Source: Erwinia psidii (lineage in GTDB: Bacteria; Pseudomonadota; Gammaproteobacteria; Enterobacterales; Enterobacteriaceae). From it: 59,590 nucleotides of DNA. The stretch's first letter is position 1. The number at the start of each line of letters is the position of its first letter. Below the pieces are notes generated by a model that saw nothing but the letters and a program-made list of their open reading frames with translations, searched no databases and had not been told where the DNA came from. The DNA lies in NCBI RefSeq assembly GCF_003846135.1, contig NZ_RHHM01000021.1, forward strand, positions 1 to 59,590, read 5' to 3'. Position numbers and translations under genes: made by a program. Below are positions 28,123 through 39,846 of the stretch, in pieces.

Positions 28123-28597
28123 TTAAGTTTAAACCTGTCCAGAGAAGGGGTAAGTGCTCAGCGAAAGCCCGCACATGAGAGTCTGATTGCATAATGAACA
28201 CAAAGTCAGTCATTCATTGCTGTGAATTAAATAACAATGAGGTGGTTTATCTGCTTATTGTTGTTTTATTTATCTGTTAAAAAGACTGATCGTTCCCCAC
28301 ACACAGCGGGGGTTTTCGCTCAGAAATGACCTTAAATACTGCAAAAATGTAGCCATTAAGATGACAGGCTGCAAATAACATTAGCAGGGTTTTATACAAA
28401 TCATATGGTACTAAATCATTAGCCACTAAACGTTGCATGCATAAAATCCTTACGCATAGTGCAAATACCACGATTTTTCATAGGATAACGGGTCAGCAGG
28501 AGCAAATCTGGCCATACGCCAGGACAAAGAGGCGAGAATTCGGCGTTTGAGAACGGGCGTGATAACATAACATTCTGATCTGGCCGGGGAGAAAATC
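28123..28597. other. AT-rich intergenic region between the TraF-like gene and zur
   Basis: It contains the divergent promoters of both genes. There is a short hairpin CCCC-N9-GGGG followed by GTTTT near 28295-28315. No gene with recognisable protein is seen. Confidence 0.5.
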
Positions 28598-29119
28598 ATG
28601 AATGTGAACAGCGCTGAAAAAATTCTTTTACAGGCCGAAACGCTCTGCAAACAGCGTAATGTGAGACTGACACCACAGCGGCTGGAGGTGCTGCGCCTGA
28701 TGTGCCAGCACCAGGGCGCAATCAGCGCCTACGACCTGCTTGACTTGTTGCGCGCCAATGAACCTCAGGCAAAACCCCCCACCGTCTATCGCGCGCTGGA
28801 TTTTCTGCTTGAGCAGGGTTTTGTACATCGCGTTGAATCCACAAACAGTTACGTGGTTTGTCATCATTTTGAGCAGCCATCACACGCCTCAGCGATGCTA
28901 ATCTGTGACCGCTGTGGCGCCGTGGCAGAACAACACGCTGACGGTGTGGAAAAAATATTGAAATCACTGGCCCTGCCTTCAGGATTTATCCTGACGAACA
29001 GCGTTATTGAAGCACATGGTTTATGTCGGGAGTGTGTTGAAGTAGAAGCCTGTACACATCAGGACGCATGTCAGCACGATCATACGATAATCAGCCGTAA
29101 ACGTGGGCGTCAGGCATAA
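28598..29119 (+). CDS. zur: Zinc uptake regulator Zur
   Basis: This 173-residue Fur-family repressor of zinc import uses Zn(II) as co-repressor. It has a winged helix (RLTPQRLEVLRLMCQHQGAI, KPPTVYRALDFLLEQGFVHR), regulatory ligands including the VCHHFEQPSHASAMLICDRCG region, and structural zinc cysteines CDRCG and CRECVE. Start at 28598 is preceded by GGGGAG. It is in the E. coli context next to dusA and yjbJ. Confidence 0.96.
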   Translation: MNVNSAEKILLQAETLCKQRNVRLTPQRLEVLRLMCQHQGAISAYDLLDLLRANEPQAKPPTVYRALDFLLEQGFVHRVESTNSYVVCHHFEQPSHASAMLICDRCGAVAEQHADGVEKILKSLALPSGFILTNSVIEAHGLCRECVEVEACTHQDACQHDHTIISRKRGRQA

Positions 29120-29201
29120 GAGCTAAGAGGTTCGTGAGATATATCACAGAAGAGTATGCAGGCACTCTCCCTGTGCCGCCGAGGGTAAAAAGGGTCTTAA
29201 A

Positions 29202-29411
29202 TCAGAAACGATGATTGTTATGGCTTTCCCAGTCGCTCACTTCTTTCTCAGCCTGATCCTTAGCGTAGCCATAGCGTTCCTGAATTTTACCAACAAGTTG
29301 ATCGCGCTTGCCTTCCAGCACGGTTATGTCATCGTCAGTCAGCTTGCCCCATTTTTCTTTCACTTTACCTTTAACCTGTTTCCAGTTACCGCTGGCTTCA
29401 TCTTTGTTCAT
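29202..29411 (-). CDS. yjbJ: CsbD-family stress protein
   Basis: This 69-residue soluble acidic helical protein, MNKDEASGNWKQVKGKVKEK through KDQAEKEVSDWESHNNHRF, matches E. coli YjbJ. The CsbD family accumulates in stationary phase and general stress, but its molecular function is unknown. It lies between zur and dinF, as in E. coli. Confidence 0.95.
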   Translation of the reverse strand: MNKDEASGNWKQVKGKVKEKWGKLTDDDITVLEGKRDQLVGKIQERYGYAKDQAEKEVSDWESHNNHRF

Positions 29412-29637
29412 TGCATTATTCCTTCAATCAGACATTAACGGACTAAGTGAGATCGGTTTAATAAACGTATTAAATCAAAATTAAGCGCTAAAAAATGCTT
29501 AACTTACAGTTAAATATAGTTGAAATTTAGTAAGTCACCTGCCCGAAAATCGATATTAATACCAAAGTTCGTTAAAAAGGGAAAAAAGCCAGTAAAAACA
29601 GAAGACAAGAAGCACACTCGTTGCGTAACAGAATATG

Positions 29638-30960
29638 TCAACAGGCAAACCAGCTGTTATTGCGCCAGTGGTGTCGCCAGATCAGCCATAACGTCAGACC
29701 ACGTAACAGCAGAAAAACAGTCACCGCCAGCCATAAGCCGTGGTTTCCCAGCAGCGGTACGCTAAACAGGGTAAGCGCATAGCCAGATGCCGCTATCACC
29801 ATACCGTTGCGCATCTCTCTGGCCCGCGTGGCGCCGATAAACATGCCATCGAGCAGATAGCACCATACCCCACAGACGGGCAATATCGATTGCCAGAGCA
29901 AAAAGGCGTCGGCCTGCTGCCGCAGCGCCGGCAGAGAAGTGAGCAGCGCAATAATGTCACGTCCGGCGACGGCATAAACCAGCGAAAAAAAGAGGGCCAC
30001 CAGTCCTGCCTGCCAACATGCGGTACGCCAGATATTCAACAGGTTGCTGCTGTCACGGGCACCATAAGCTTCTCCTGAACAGGCTTCCACCGCATAAGCA
30101 AAGCCATCCAGCGCGTAGGCAGTAAAGGTAAGAAACATCATCAGTACGGCATTCACCGCCACCACGTCACGACCAAGACGGGCGCCGAAGATCGTCAGCG
30201 AAAAGAAGCAAAGTTGCAGCATCAGCGAACGCAGCATAATATCGCGGTTGAGTCTGAGCAGACGGGCGACATTACCCCGCCATGCGCTTTGCAGCACCGC
30301 GAAAGTAATGCCGCGTAACCTCATCACTCGCCACACCATATACAGCCCGATAGCCAGCGAACTGTACTCAGCGATAACGGTTGCCACTGCGGCACCCTGC
30401 ACTCCCCACTTCAGGCCCATCACCAGCCATACATCCAGCACGATATTCACCAGGTTACCCACCACCAGCAGGATCACCGGCGCACGGGCATACTGTACGC
30501 CTAACAACCATCCCAGTAGCACAAGGTTACCCAGCGTTGCAGGAGCACTCAGCCAGCGAATGTTCAGGAAAAGCGAGGCCTGGTGCAATACGGAGGCATC
30601 TCCGCCAATAACCGACAGAGCATAATGATTCAGGGGGAATTTCAACAGAATAAAAACCAGTCCGGCGGTCAGGGCAATCAACAAAGGCTGAATCAGAGCA
30701 CGGGCCAGTGCAACCCTGTCGCCGGCACCAAACGCCTGGGCAGTCAGCCCGGTTGTGCTCATACGCAGGAACAAAAACAGCATGAACAGAAAACTGGTGA
30801 TACCAGAACCCACCGCCACACCGCCGAGGTAGCTGGAATTGTCGAGGTGTCCAATCACGGCGGTATCAACAAGGCCAAGCAACGGCACGCTGACATTGGA
30901 CAGGATCATCGGCCATGCCAGCCGCCAAAGGTGCTTGCCGGAAGAGCTGAAGAATTGCAT
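29638..30960 (-). CDS. dinF: MATE-family transporter DinF
   Basis: This 440-residue inner-membrane protein has about 12 hydrophobic helices and a MATE N-terminus (WRLAWPMILSNVSVPLLGLV, DTAVIGHL). In E. coli dinF is SOS-inducible through co-transcription with lexA and helps protect against oxidative stress and bile salts. ATG at 30960 with AGGTG upstream is chosen; an in-frame GTG lies two codons earlier. It follows lexA by 98 bases on the same strand, so it is expected to be in the lexA operon. Confidence 0.95.
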   Translation of the reverse strand: MQFFSSSGKHLWRLAWPMILSNVSVPLLGLVDTAVIGHLDNSSYLGGVAVGSGITSFLFMLFLFLRMSTTGLTAQAFGAGDRVALARALIQPLLIALTAGLVFILLKFPLNHYALSVIGGDASVLHQASLFLNIRWLSAPATLGNLVLLGWLLGVQYARAPVILLVVGNLVNIVLDVWLVMGLKWGVQGAAVATVIAEYSSLAIGLYMVWRVMRLRGITFAVLQSAWRGNVARLLRLNRDIMLRSLMLQLCFFSLTIFGARLGRDVVAVNAVLMMFLTFTAYALDGFAYAVEACSGEAYGARDSSNLLNIWRTACWQAGLVALFFSLVYAVAGRDIIALLTSLPALRQQADAFLLWQSILPVCGVWCYLLDGMFIGATRAREMRNGMVIAASGYALTLFSVPLLGNHGLWLAVTVFLLLRGLTLWLIWRHHWRNNSWFAC

Positions 30961-31058
30961 TATCACCTACTGCTCAACGGCGTTACCATTCAGCCTTCAG
31001 TCTGGCCGGGCACGATAGCCAGCAGAATGCGCCACCAGAATTACCCACCGAATCAGGA

Positions 31059-31667
31059 TTACAGCCAGTTACCGTTGCGGATCACACCCACTGCCAGCCC
31101 TTCGATGGAAAGGTTTTGCTTGTTGAGATCGACAACAATAGGCTGGAACTCGCTGTTTTCGGGCAGAAGATGGACGACATTACCCTGTTTTTTCAGTCGT
31201 TTTACGGTAACTTCATCATCAATACGCGCCACCACAACCTGGCCGTTGCGTACGTCCTGCGTTTTATGTACGGCCAGCAGATCGCCATCCATAATGCCAA
31301 TATCTTTCATCGACATGCCGCTGACACGCAGCAGGAAGTCTGCGCCGGGTTTAAACAGGCCTGGGTCGACCTGGTAATGACCTTCAACATGCTGTTCAGC
31401 CAACAATGGTTCGCCAGCGGCAACCCGACCAATCAGCGGCAAGCCTGCTTCTTCTTCCATCATCAGACGGATACCCCGCGAGGCCCCGGAAATGATTTCA
31501 ATAACGCCTTTACGCGCCAGCGCCTTAAGATGCTCTTCAGCTGCATTTGGGGAGCGAAAACCAAGCTGGGTGGCGATCTCAGCCCGCGTCGGTGGCATCC
31601 CCGTCTGGCTAATGTGTTCACGTATCAGGTCATACACCTGCTGCTGCCTTGCTGTTAATGCTTTCAT
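31059..31667 (-). CDS. lexA: LexA SOS repressor
   Basis: The 202 residues equal the E. coli length. It has an N-terminal wHTH ([20 protein letters not shown]), the self-cleavage site Ala-Gly in RVAAGEPLL, the catalytic Ser in SGMSMKDIG, and Lys in the [18 protein letters not shown] segment. It represses itself, dinF and uvrA here. Two SOS boxes precede it. Confidence 0.98.
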   Translation of the reverse strand: MKALTARQQQVYDLIREHISQTGMPPTRAEIATQLGFRSPNAAEEHLKALARKGVIEIISGASRGIRLMMEEEAGLPLIGRVAAGEPLLAEQHVEGHYQVDPGLFKPGADFLLRVSGMSMKDIGIMDGDLLAVHKTQDVRNGQVVVARIDDEVTVKRLKKQGNVVHLLPENSEFQPIVVDLNKQNLSIEGLAVGVIRNGNWL

Positions 31668-31675
31668 CCCACCCC

Positions 31676-31691
31676 CTGGTTGTTTATACAG
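31676..31691. promoter_or_regulatory. LexA box 1 of lexA
   Basis: CTGGTTGTTTATACAG fits CTG-N10-CAG. It is proximal to the lexA start (9 bases upstream of the ATG). Confidence 0.88.
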
Positions 31692-31695
31692 TCAT

Positions 31696-31711
31696 CTGTG
31701 AGTATATACAG
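31696..31711. promoter_or_regulatory. LexA box 2 of lexA
   Basis: CTGTGAGTATATACAG is a strong LexA box starting 20 bases from box 1. The paired arrangement is the same as in E. coli lexA. Confidence 0.93.
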
Positions 31712-31774
31712 GTATTTGCGCGTTGAAAACTTAAAGTTATGCAAAAAACAGTCATTTATCAGATTATGCGAGCG

Positions 31775-32143
31775 CTAACGAAAATGGGCGAATAACAGCG
31801 TGCTCCAGACGAAAATGGCCAACAGAATAGCCAGTAATACGGCAGCGGATCCCATATCCTTAGCCCTGCCGGACAGCAGATGGAAGTTGCTACCGGTACG
31901 ATCCACGACGGCCTCAATCGCGCTGTTGATCATTTCAACAATCATCACCAGCGCGACGGAGCCAATCAGCAGAACGCGGCTGATTGCATCCACATCAAGC
32001 CAGCAGGCAACGATAATGGCCAGAATTGCCACAATGGCTTCCTGGCGGAAAGCGGCTTCGTTCTGCCAGGCGGCACGAAGACCTTTCCACGAGTAGCCAG
32101 CGGCTTTAATGATGCGGGTTACTCCGCGGACACTGTTTGTCAT
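31775..32143 (-). CDS. dgkA: Diacylglycerol kinase
   Basis: This 122-residue trimeric inner-membrane enzyme has three membrane helices and phosphorylates diacylglycerol released by membrane-derived oligosaccharide synthesis. The signature [14 protein letters not shown] with catalytic Glu is followed by [11 protein letters not shown]. It is divergent from plsB and upstream of lexA, as in E. coli. Confidence 0.97.
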   Translation of the reverse strand: MTNSVRGVTRIIKAAGYSWKGLRAAWQNEAAFRQEAIVAILAIIVACWLDVDAISRVLLIGSVALVMIVEMINSAIEAVVDRTGSNFHLLSGRAKDMGSAAVLLAILLAIFVWSTLLFAHFR

Positions 32144-32272
32144 GTTGGAAAAAACCTTTATACGATAGTAACGTCAGTAAACAGGGCGAGCACATTTTGC
32201 AACACCACAGATCTCACCTGCACTTTCTGGTATGCTTGCGGCGTTTTGCTAACAAGAGGCTCAATATTGTCT

Positions 32273-34699
32273 ATGTCAGGTTGGCGTAAATTTTATTATA
32301 AGACACTGAATTTACCGGTTAAATTTCTGGTGAAAAGTAAGGCAATCCCTTCCGATCCCGTCGCCGAACTGGGACTGGATACCTCGCGTCCTATTATGTA
32401 TGTGCTGCCTTACGATTCAAAGGCCGATCTGCTGGCGCTACGGGAACAGTGCCGCAAACAGGAACTCCCGGACCCACTGGAACCACTGGAAATCGACGGG
32501 ACTGTACTACCGCGTTATGTCTTTATTCATGATGGTCCCCGCGTATTTCCCTATTTTGTGCCCAATCCTGAATCGGCAAAGCTGTTTCATGATTATCTGG
32601 ATTTGCACCGTAGCAATCCATACCTTGACGTACAAATGGTGCCGGTGTCAGTGATGTTTGGCCGTGCGCCAGGCCGTGAGGTCCAGGGCGATGAACAGCC
32701 TCATCTGCGGGTCCTGAACGGCATTCAGAAATTCTGTGCTGTCTCGTGGCTCGGCCGTGACAGCTTTGTTCGTTTCTCTCCGATGGTTTCAATGCGTCGC
32801 ATGGCAACAGAACACGGCACGGACAAAACCATTGCGCAAAAACTGGCAAGAGTGGCAAGAATGCATTTTGCCCGCCAGCGTCTTGCAGCGGTTGGACCAC
32901 GTTTACCGGTTCGCCAGGATTTATTCAATAAACTGTTACAGTCAAAAGCTATCGCGAAAGCGATAGAAGATGAGGCCCGCAGCAAAAAAATCTCTCCAGA
33001 AAAAGCCCAACAGAATGCGGTGGAACTGATGGAAGAGATTGCTGCAGACTTCTCCTATGAAGCCATTCGTCTGACCGATCGTATTATGGGCTGGCTGTGG
33101 AGCCGGCTCTACCAGGGCATCAACGTGAATGGCGGTGAGCGCGTGCGTCAGCTGGCACAGGACGGCCATGAAATCGTCTACGTCCCCTGTCACCGCAGCC
33201 ATATGGATTACCTTCTGCTCTCCTATGTGCTCTATCATCAGGGCCTGGTGCCACCACACATCGCGGCCGGTATTAACCTGAACTTCTGGCCAGCCGGACC
33301 GATTTTTCGTCGCCTCGGTGCGTTCTTTATCCGGCGGACGTTTAAGGGTAACAAACTGTATTCCACCGTGTTTCGGGAGTATCTGGGTGAACTGTTTACC
33401 CGTGGTTATTCCGTTGAATATTTTGTGGAAGGCGGACGGTCCCGCACTGGCCGTTTGCTGGACCCGAAAACCGGCACGCTGTCGATGACCATTCAGGCCA
33501 TGCTACGCGGGGGCAATCGCCCAATTACCCTGGTGCCGATTTATATCGGCTATGAACATGTCATGGAAGTGGGAACCTATGCCAAAGAGCTGCGCGGCGC
33601 CACTAAAGAGAAAGAAGGTTTTATGCAGATGGTGCGTGGACTTCGCAAGTTACGTAACCTCGGCCAGGGCTACGTTAACTTTGGTGAACCGCTGCCGCTG
33701 GTTGCCTATCTGAACAGGCACGTTCCTGAATGGCGTGAGGCGATCGATCCCCTTGAAGCACAGCGTCCGGCCTGGCTGACGCCTGCAGTAAATGATATCG
33801 CCCAGCGGGTGATGGTGCGGATTAATAACGCCGGTGCGGCCAATGCCATGAACCTTTGTGTGACCGCCCTGTTAGCTTCACGTCAGCGCTCGCTGACCCG
33901 TGAACAGATGATCGACCAGCTGGGGTGCTACACCCAGCTAATGCGCAATGTGCCCTATTCATCAGACGCAACGGTACCCGACCTGACACCAGAAAAACTG
34001 CTGGATCATGCTCTGGGAATGAACAAGTTTGAAATTGAACAGGATAATATTGGCGAAATCATCGTGCTGCCACGTGAACAGGCGGTGCTGATGACATACT
34101 ATCGTAACAATATTCACCATATGCTGGTGATGCCGTCGGTCATCGCGGTGATCCTGACACAGCACCGTGAAGTGACGCGTGCCGAGCTACTTCGCCAGGT
34201 GAGCATCATTTATCCCATGTTGAAAAGTGAGCTGTTTCTGCGTTGGGAAAAAGAAGACCTGCCAACCCTGCTGGACGCGCTGGTCAGTGAAATGGCCCAT
34301 CAGGGTCTGCTGAACGCAGATGAACAGGGGGGTATGCGTCTTTCTGCCGTGCGTTTCCATACCCTGCAATTACTGGCGGCAGGTGTGCGTGAAACGCTAC
34401 AGCGCTATGCAATCACCTTCTCGATCCTTAGCGCCAATCCGTCAATTAATCGTGGCACACTGGAAAAAGAGAGCCGCACCATGGCTCAGCGTTTGTCAGT
34501 ACTACATGGTATCAACGCCCCGGAATTTTTCGACAAGGCGGTCTTCTCAACGCTGGTGCTGACCCTGCGCGACGAAGGTTATATCAGTGATACGGGTGAT
34601 GCGCTGGTTGAACAGACGCACAGGGTTTATCAAATGCTGGCTGATTTGATTACCCAGGAAGTGAGAATGACCATTGAAAGTGCAGTTGCCCACGAGTAA
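32273..34699 (+). CDS. plsB: Glycerol-3-phosphate acyltransferase PlsB
   Basis: This inner-membrane enzyme carries out the first acylation in phospholipid synthesis. The start at 32273 ([20 protein letters not shown]) is inside a longer open frame; it gives 808 residues against 807 in E. coli and matches its N-terminus. The acyltransferase motif [12 protein letters not shown] (HX4D) and the substrate motif [15 protein letters not shown] are present. It is divergent from dgkA. Confidence 0.97.
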   Translation: MSGWRKFYYKTLNLPVKFLVKSKAIPSDPVAELGLDTSRPIMYVLPYDSKADLLALREQCRKQELPDPLEPLEIDGTVLPRYVFIHDGPRVFPYFVPNPESAKLFHDYLDLHRSNPYLDVQMVPVSVMFGRAPGREVQGDEQPHLRVLNGIQKFCAVSWLGRDSFVRFSPMVSMRRMATEHGTDKTIAQKLARVARMHFARQRLAAVGPRLPVRQDLFNKLLQSKAIAKAIEDEARSKKISPEKAQQNAVELMEEIAADFSYEAIRLTDRIMGWLWSRLYQGINVNGGERVRQLAQDGHEIVYVPCHRSHMDYLLLSYVLYHQGLVPPHIAAGINLNFWPAGPIFRRLGAFFIRRTFKGNKLYSTVFREYLGELFTRGYSVEYFVEGGRSRTGRLLDPKTGTLSMTIQAMLRGGNRPITLVPIYIGYEHVMEVGTYAKELRGATKEKEGFMQMVRGLRKLRNLGQGYVNFGEPLPLVAYLNRHVPEWREAIDPLEAQRPAWLTPAVNDIAQRVMVRINNAGAANAMNLCVTALLASRQRSLTREQMIDQLGCYTQLMRNVPYSSDATVPDLTPEKLLDHALGMNKFEIEQDNIGEIIVLPREQAVLMTYYRNNIHHMLVMPSVIAVILTQHREVTRAELLRQVSIIYPMLKSELFLRWEKEDLPTLLDALVSEMAHQGLLNADEQGGMRLSAVRFHTLQLLAAGVRETLQRYAITFSILSANPSINRGTLEKESRTMAQRLSVLHGINAPEFFDKAVFSTLVLTLRDEGYISDTGDALVEQTHRVYQMLADLITQEVRMTIESAVAHE

Positions 34700-34716
34700 A
34701 GCGGGATTAACGTGAG

Positions 34717-34751
34717 GCTCAGCGGCAGTGCTATCTGCACGTCTGAGCTTT
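34717..34751 (+). terminator. Possible terminator after plsB
   Basis: GCTCAG and CTGAGC pair, with an inner stem GCAG/CTGC, followed by TTTC. It starts 18 bases beyond the stop; the stem is interrupted and the T-run is short. Confidence 0.4.
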
Positions 34752-34859
34752 CACCGCCCAGCCCGGTGCCTCGCATCAATGACGGCGAACAGCGGCCATC
34801 ATTGCCTTCGGACCCGTAATACGGCAGGTAATCCACCGTTGATAAAATGCGATTTGCAG

Positions 34860-35744
34860 TTACAACCAACCAGAAAGTGGTGCGGTACTCAGTGCAATAC
34901 CAACAAACAGCACCAATCCGACGTAGTTATTATTCAGAAATGCCTGGAAACACGCTTCGCGATCACGGTTAACAATCAGCCTCTGTTGGTGTACAAACAG
35001 CGTGGCCGCCAGCAGGATTGACCAGTAAAACGCGCCGCCCAGCTGCATCATCCAGCCCGTCAGCGCCATCAGAAGCAGCGTGGCACATTGCAACAGGCCA
35101 ATAATCAGCTTATCAAAGCGCCCAAACAGAATGGCTGTCGACTTGACGCCAATGCATAAATCATCATCGCGATCCACCATCGCGTACTGCGTATCATAAG
35201 CCACCGTCCAGCAGATATTGGCGAAGAACAACAGCCAACACACCGGCGGCACGGATTCGCTTACCGCGGCCCACCCCATCGGAATTGCCCAGCCAAAGGC
35301 GGCACCCAGTACCACCTGGGGAAGATGAGTACAACGTTTCATAAAGGGATAGACCCAGGCCAGCGCCAGGCCACCAAACGACAGCCAGACGGTCATCGCA
35401 TTCATGGTCAGCACCAGACAAAACGACACCAGCGCCAGCCCGGCAAACAGTAACCGCGCCTCCGTGGATGTGACTGCACCGCTGGGCAGAGGCCGGGAAC
35501 GGGTACGTTTTACATGGCCGTCAATGTTACGATCGGCAAAATCATTCACCACGCAGCCCGCAGCCCGCATAAAAAACACCCCCAGTATAAATACCAGCAA
35601 CACATTCAGGGGCGGAATTTGCATCCCGGCCAGCCATAACGCCCACATTGTCGGCCACAGTAAAAGCAGCGACCCGATGGGTTTATCAATACGCATTAAG
35701 CGGCTGTATGCCCGGAATTTACTCATTGGCAGACTTTTTTCCAC
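34860..35744 (-). CDS. ubiA: 4-hydroxybenzoate octaprenyltransferase
   Basis: This polytopic inner-membrane prenyltransferase of ubiquinone synthesis has 294 residues. It has the two Asp-rich motifs [10 protein letters not shown] and [12 protein letters not shown] and the conserved [20 protein letters not shown]. It starts 1 base after the ubiC stop, forming the ubiCA operon. Confidence 0.97.
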   Translation of the reverse strand: MEKSLPMSKFRAYSRLMRIDKPIGSLLLLWPTMWALWLAGMQIPPLNVLLVFILGVFFMRAAGCVVNDFADRNIDGHVKRTRSRPLPSGAVTSTEARLLFAGLALVSFCLVLTMNAMTVWLSFGGLALAWVYPFMKRCTHLPQVVLGAAFGWAIPMGWAAVSESVPPVCWLLFFANICWTVAYDTQYAMVDRDDDLCIGVKSTAILFGRFDKLIIGLLQCATLLLMALTGWMMQLGGAFYWSILLAATLFVHQQRLIVNRDREACFQAFLNNNYVGLVLFVGIALSTAPLSGWL

Positions 35745-35745
35745 G

Positions 35746-36273
35746 TCACAGGCTCCCTTCAGCCTGCACCGGCCAGTAAAGCGGTGCAGGCGGTAAAAAC
35801 AGTTCAGTCAGTAATAATGGCTTGCCGGAAAGACGTAAACGCGAACGACGTCCCCATAATCCATCCACTTGCCCCGGTTCGATGAAATCGCGCGTCAGGG
35901 TGGAAGAGGCAAACAGATAACGCCCCAACGGTCGGGTTCCCAGACGTTGCAACATCTGCTCCGGCCCGTTGAGCGTTGAGTCCGGCACGACCGTTCGTCC
36001 CGCCAGCCAGGGCACACCGTCGCCACAGAGCAAAATTTCCCGCAGCCAGTATTGTGACGCCGGCGGCAGTAACACTGCCTCCGCCCCAACCTGTCCGGCG
36101 GTAATAAATCCTTCGTGCAATACATTTACCGTCACCTGTCGGCAATGGAGTTCAAAGCGGCGGGTCATGGAATCCTCTTCCATCAGCCATTCGAGCAGCG
36201 GTGCGTTCAGCAAAGGTGAAGATATGGGTAGCCATTCGAGGGCGCGCAGCGTTGACAGCGCGGGGTCGTTCAT
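35746..36273 (-). CDS. ubiC: Chorismate pyruvate-lyase
   Basis: It converts chorismate to 4-hydroxybenzoate and pyruvate, supplying UbiA. Start at 36273 ([20 protein letters not shown]) follows GGAGAAG and gives 175 residues, near the family's 165; the open frame extends further upstream but without a ribosome site. Typical segments are GEAVLLP-type [20 protein letters not shown] and [20 protein letters not shown]. Confidence 0.95.
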   Translation of the reverse strand: MNDPALSTLRALEWLPISSPLLNAPLLEWLMEEDSMTRRFELHCRQVTVNVLHEGFITAGQVGAEAVLLPPASQYWLREILLCGDGVPWLAGRTVVPDSTLNGPEQMLQRLGTRPLGRYLFASSTLTRDFIEPGQVDGLWGRRSRLRLSGKPLLLTELFLPPAPLYWPVQAEGSL

Positions 36274-36435
36274 TGGCTTCTCCGGGCAATATACAGGGGC
36301 TGATAGTGTAGCGCAGAGCGGACGGCAGAACACTTAGCGTTAAACAGAATTTTAACCCGGGGCGTCGGACATAAAACCGGAATATCACCCGCTGTATTTC
36401 CAGGCACTCAGCCCCGAAGATAAAACCTGGACGCT

Positions 36436-36834
36436 TTATTCACGCTTCAGTCGGTTGCTGTTGGCCAGCCAGAGTGTAAAAACGAGGATCAGAATGGCGA
36501 TCGAGTAAGCCAGCGTGTCAAACGGGTTTTTATGGTCAACGATAATCAGTCTGATGATTGCAGTAATACCGATGTAGACAAAATAACGCAGCGGGAAATG
36601 ATAGCCAGACTGAAAATATTTAACAATCAGCGCAATAAACTCAAAATAGAGGAAATAGATAACGATTCCATCTATCAGCAGATATGACGATTTCTGCTCA
36701 CCGGTATTCAGTAACACGCTGTAAAGATGGTAAGTTTCCTTACACAAAAAAACAGCCAGAATGGAGGCAAGAATAATCAGACCGGTATTCAATACCATTT
36801 GTAAAGCCCAGGCAATGCGCGCAGCGGTGATCAT
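36436..36834 (-). CDS. psiE: Phosphate-starvation-inducible protein PsiE
   Basis: This 132-residue inner-membrane protein has four hydrophobic helices and reads [20 protein letters not shown] and [20 protein letters not shown], as in E. coli PsiE. Its function is unknown; in E. coli it is controlled by PhoB and cAMP-CRP. A CRP site lies upstream here. The mal genes that separate psiE from ubiC in E. coli are absent. Confidence 0.95.
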   Translation of the reverse strand: MITAARIAWALQMVLNTGLIILASILAVFLCKETYHLYSVLLNTGEQKSSYLLIDGIVIYFLYFEFIALIVKYFQSGYHFPLRYFVYIGITAIIRLIIVDHKNPFDTLAYSIAILILVFTLWLANSNRLKRE

Positions 36835-36898
36835 GCAAAAATCCTCAGAAAGCAGTGTTAACAGTCCGGGTCATCCCAGGGCGTACAATATGCTTCAG

Positions 36899-36914
36899 TG
36901 TGATGAAGTTCACA
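36899..36914. promoter_or_regulatory. CRP site upstream of psiE
   Basis: TGTGATGAAGTTCACA is TGTGA-N6-TCACA with both half-sites perfect, 65-80 bases upstream of psiE. This agrees with known cAMP-CRP control of E. coli psiE. Confidence 0.85.
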
Positions 36915-36955
36915 AGTTTTTGCGAGATAACCGGGCATTGGTGTCTGCTGATGAC

Positions 36956-36983
36956 AGAAAAGGGGCGATTATTCGCCCCTTTG
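36956..36983 (-). terminator. Terminator of the yjbEFGH operon
   Basis: AAAGGGGCGA-TTAT-TCGCCCCTTT is a perfect 10-bp stem, 12 bases after the yjbH stop. On the minus strand TTTTCTGTC follows. Confidence 0.92.
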
Positions 36984-36994
36984 GATTTGGTGAC

Positions 36995-39091
36995 TTAACG
37001 GAAATTTTTATCGCGATCGCTGGTCATATCATATAGCTGATACTTACGACCCAACATCTGACCACCGTCACGTGTCAACGGTGTCCAGTTGACCTGAGCA
37101 CGTCCACGGGTTGGCGTGGTGGTGAACAAATCCATTGGAATTGAGATGTAGAAGCCTTTGGTGAAGTCACCCTCGCCATACTCCTGTGCGGAAACATTGG
37201 TTTTGGTCGCGTAAGCACCGACGATAATCCCGCTGTCAAACTGGCGTGATACATCAACCGTCGCTCCTTTATCCTGTGCCAGGTACTGTCCGACGCTGGC
37301 TTTGACCAGCACCTGATGATGAAAGAATGATGGTCGCCAGTAAGCAGTCAGATTGCCGACTTTGGCGTTATAGTCGGTAAACTGCATCATATTGTCCCAG
37401 TCACGCTGCTTGACGTAGTTGGCATCGATGCCAAACGCCCAGTCAGAGTCAAGCGGACGATATAATACTTCGCCGCCTACGCCGCCGTACATCGTTTCCA
37501 GATAACCACCATAAACCTGACTATAGAAACCATTACCGAGGTAATGCATATAGTTGGCCTGAAGGTTGTTCACGTAAACGTTATTCTCAACGTAATCGCG
37601 GATGTGTGTACGCACACGCGGTAGCGTGGAATCTGTCGGCGTACCGTTGTAGCTGAATTTATCGTAGTTATTTGCCAGGTTGGCGAACACGCTACCATCC
37701 AGCAGCAGGTGATTGCTCACCCAGTAGCTGGCATTGCCCATTACCCCCAGTTGATAGAGGTAGAAACTCTCAGGGCCACCAACCGACTGATTAAGCACCG
37801 GAGAAAGGCTGTAGTTAAAATCGTTCGCATCGATGTGATAACCCTGCTCGGTGCGCTCTGGTTCGATCGGCTCGACACGCCGCTGATCCAGCGTTTTCTC
37901 TTTGCCCAACGGATACCCTTCCAGCTGCTGACGCAGGCTGTCGACACGAGTCACCGTCGTTACCTGCGGCATACGGTCGCGGGTTTCCGTCACGTTCAAC
38001 GTATCAATGTTCTCCGGTAGGTGATTCATCAGTATCACATTGGCGCGATCGATACCTTCCTGCGTATTGCGATACTTCGATTGCTGACCACTGGCGTACA
38101 GGGTATTACCCTTAACCTGGATGTCAGGCGCATTGAGGCCCGCATTGTATTTCAGATCGGTTAGCTGATCCGCCACCACCGTGGACTGAAGGAAGGCCCC
38201 CTGCGGCTGTGGCTTGTAGGCTGGTTTGGCCAGATCGGCTGATGCCGAACGCAGGTCGTTAAAGTTTGAACGCAGGGTAAAACCAGCCATAAAGGTGTTG
38301 CCACGCTCATAGCTGATGTTCATATCTGCCCAGTCGGTGATGCGGTAAATCGCGCCAACGTTAACTTTACTCTTCTGTTCCAGACGGCCGGCAAAATCGT
38401 CCTGGTAGTTATTGCCCTCGTATTCCACTTTCAACCTCAGCGGCTGCCACGGCGTCTGGTATTCGATCCCGCCAAACAGCGCTGCGGGGCCTTTAAACAT
38501 ATCTTTTCCGTTGACCGAACCTGCCGTACCGCTGCTGTCAGAACGATAACAGTAGCTGCTGTTCACCTCGCAGAACGGATTACTTACCGTACCGCTGTTG
38601 CCGAGATAGCCAAAACCCAGCCCCAGGGTGAAATCGAACGGTCCCCAGGCTTTGGTGGCCACAAGATATTCGCTGTCAAACAGGCCGGTTCCGCCAAGAT
38701 CGCGAGCGCCAACCGACACTTCCGGCAGCCAATAGCCTTCCTGCCACAACCGTGCTTTAAGGTCGAACGCTTTATCCTTATAGGTCTGGCTACCACTGAA
38801 GGTTTCCACCGCACTGTAACGACGGGTTTTGACATCGGTATAACGAATAGTGGCCTCCAGCCAGGGGAACAGCTGCACCGATGAAGAGTAAAAACGGTAC
38901 TGATCGTTATAGCGATAGTTCAGGTTGAATTCGCCATCTTTCGCCATTCTTGCCGTTGGCACCTGTAACAGTCCCACGCCACCAAAGTCAGACTGGGAAG
39001 GGCCAACAGGATCGGGAAAGGTGTCCGCATAAGCCTGACATGCGCAGGCGACAGACATCGCCAGCAGGCTGAAGAGATAATTTTTTTTCAT
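36995..39091 (-). CDS. yjbH: YjbH, outer-membrane exopolysaccharide-related protein
   Basis: This 698-residue protein has a signal peptide ([22 protein letters not shown]) and many beta-strand repeats, with the family opening [20 protein letters not shown]. The YjbH family is part of the yjbEFGH operon, which E. coli work links to extracellular polysaccharide and Rcs control. Its ATG overlaps the yjbG stop by one base (TGATG), implying coupled translation. Confidence 0.95.
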   Translation of the reverse strand: MKKNYLFSLLAMSVACACQAYADTFPDPVGPSQSDFGGVGLLQVPTARMAKDGEFNLNYRYNDQYRFYSSSVQLFPWLEATIRYTDVKTRRYSAVETFSGSQTYKDKAFDLKARLWQEGYWLPEVSVGARDLGGTGLFDSEYLVATKAWGPFDFTLGLGFGYLGNSGTVSNPFCEVNSSYCYRSDSSGTAGSVNGKDMFKGPAALFGGIEYQTPWQPLRLKVEYEGNNYQDDFAGRLEQKSKVNVGAIYRITDWADMNISYERGNTFMAGFTLRSNFNDLRSASADLAKPAYKPQPQGAFLQSTVVADQLTDLKYNAGLNAPDIQVKGNTLYASGQQSKYRNTQEGIDRANVILMNHLPENIDTLNVTETRDRMPQVTTVTRVDSLRQQLEGYPLGKEKTLDQRRVEPIEPERTEQGYHIDANDFNYSLSPVLNQSVGGPESFYLYQLGVMGNASYWVSNHLLLDGSVFANLANNYDKFSYNGTPTDSTLPRVRTHIRDYVENNVYVNNLQANYMHYLGNGFYSQVYGGYLETMYGGVGGEVLYRPLDSDWAFGIDANYVKQRDWDNMMQFTDYNAKVGNLTAYWRPSFFHHQVLVKASVGQYLAQDKGATVDVSRQFDSGIIVGAYATKTNVSAQEYGEGDFTKGFYISIPMDLFTTTPTRGRAQVNWTPLTRDGGQMLGRKYQLYDMTSDRDKNFR

Positions 39092-39846
39092 CAGTCTGGG
39101 ATCCGGTGCGTCAGAACAGAAACAATCTGCTGGTTAAGATCTTCATACTGGTCAGGCAGCGACCAGGAGGAGAAACCAAGGTAAATGATGCTGCCAGGCT
39201 CCGGCTCGGTGTGCCGATGGTTCCAGTAAGCAACCGGAACCTGGGTCACTTCACCAGACGGCGCGATAAGCGTGGCAACATTCTTTTCCGCCCCGCTGAA
39301 ACGATCGTGCTCATCAAGATAATCCACTACCGTCCGACCCGGTAACCACGGCGACTGGCCACTGTTGCTGACCAGTCCGGTAACCGTCAGAGTATGGGGT
39401 TTTTGCAGGGTATAAACACGGTATTCCCCTTCAAGACGGCGGTTCTCTTCTGCACGGACGCGCACCCAGTCAGGATCGAGCGAAACGAACTGACGGCCGG
39501 TAACTTTCACGGCGGCAACCTGACGCCAGATGCTATCCACGACAGCAGCCTTATCGGCATCACCATCGGCACGTAGTTCGGCGCTCCAGCTTTTCAGCCG
39601 TGACAGCAGTTGCTGTTGCTGTTGCATCGCCGCTGCGGTCGCCATTTTTTCTGCAATGACCGTTCCCGGCCACCAGGTTTTATTCGCCAGCGCCGGGCTG
39701 GCCACCAGCTGAGCGAGATTTTGTGCATGGCTCACCACGGCAGTTTGCGACTGTCCGGGATAATATACGGTCACCTGACTTTCGGCAGATACCTGCAACG
39801 ACGCACACAGCGAGATTCCTGCGAGAAGATACGTTATTTTTTTCAT
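39091..39846 (-). CDS. yjbG: YjbG, periplasmic capsule-biosynthesis GfcC-like protein
   Basis: The 251 residues include a signal peptide ([21 protein letters not shown]). The sequence [20 protein letters not shown], then [10 protein letters not shown] and a later [10 protein letters not shown], fits the GfcC/YjbG family, whose structures show ubiquitin-like domains. It overlaps the yjbF stop by ATGA. Confidence 0.93.
   Translation of the reverse strand: MKKITYLLAGISLCASLQVSAESQVTVYYPGQSQTAVVSHAQNLAQLVASPALANKTWWPGTVIAEKMATAAAMQQQQQLLSRLKSWSAELRADGDADKAAVVDSIWRQVAAVKVTGRQFVSLDPDWVRVRAEENRRLEGEYRVYTLQKPHTLTVTGLVSNSGQSPWLPGRTVVDYLDEHDRFSGAEKNVATLIAPSGEVTQVPVAYWNHRHTEPEPGSIIYLGFSSWSLPDQYEDLNQQIVSVLTHRIPD

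Noticed and set aside
31880..32272. 5' extension of the plsB open frame
   Set aside because: It overlaps dgkA on the other strand and the E. coli-like N-terminus MSGWRKFYY starts at 32273.
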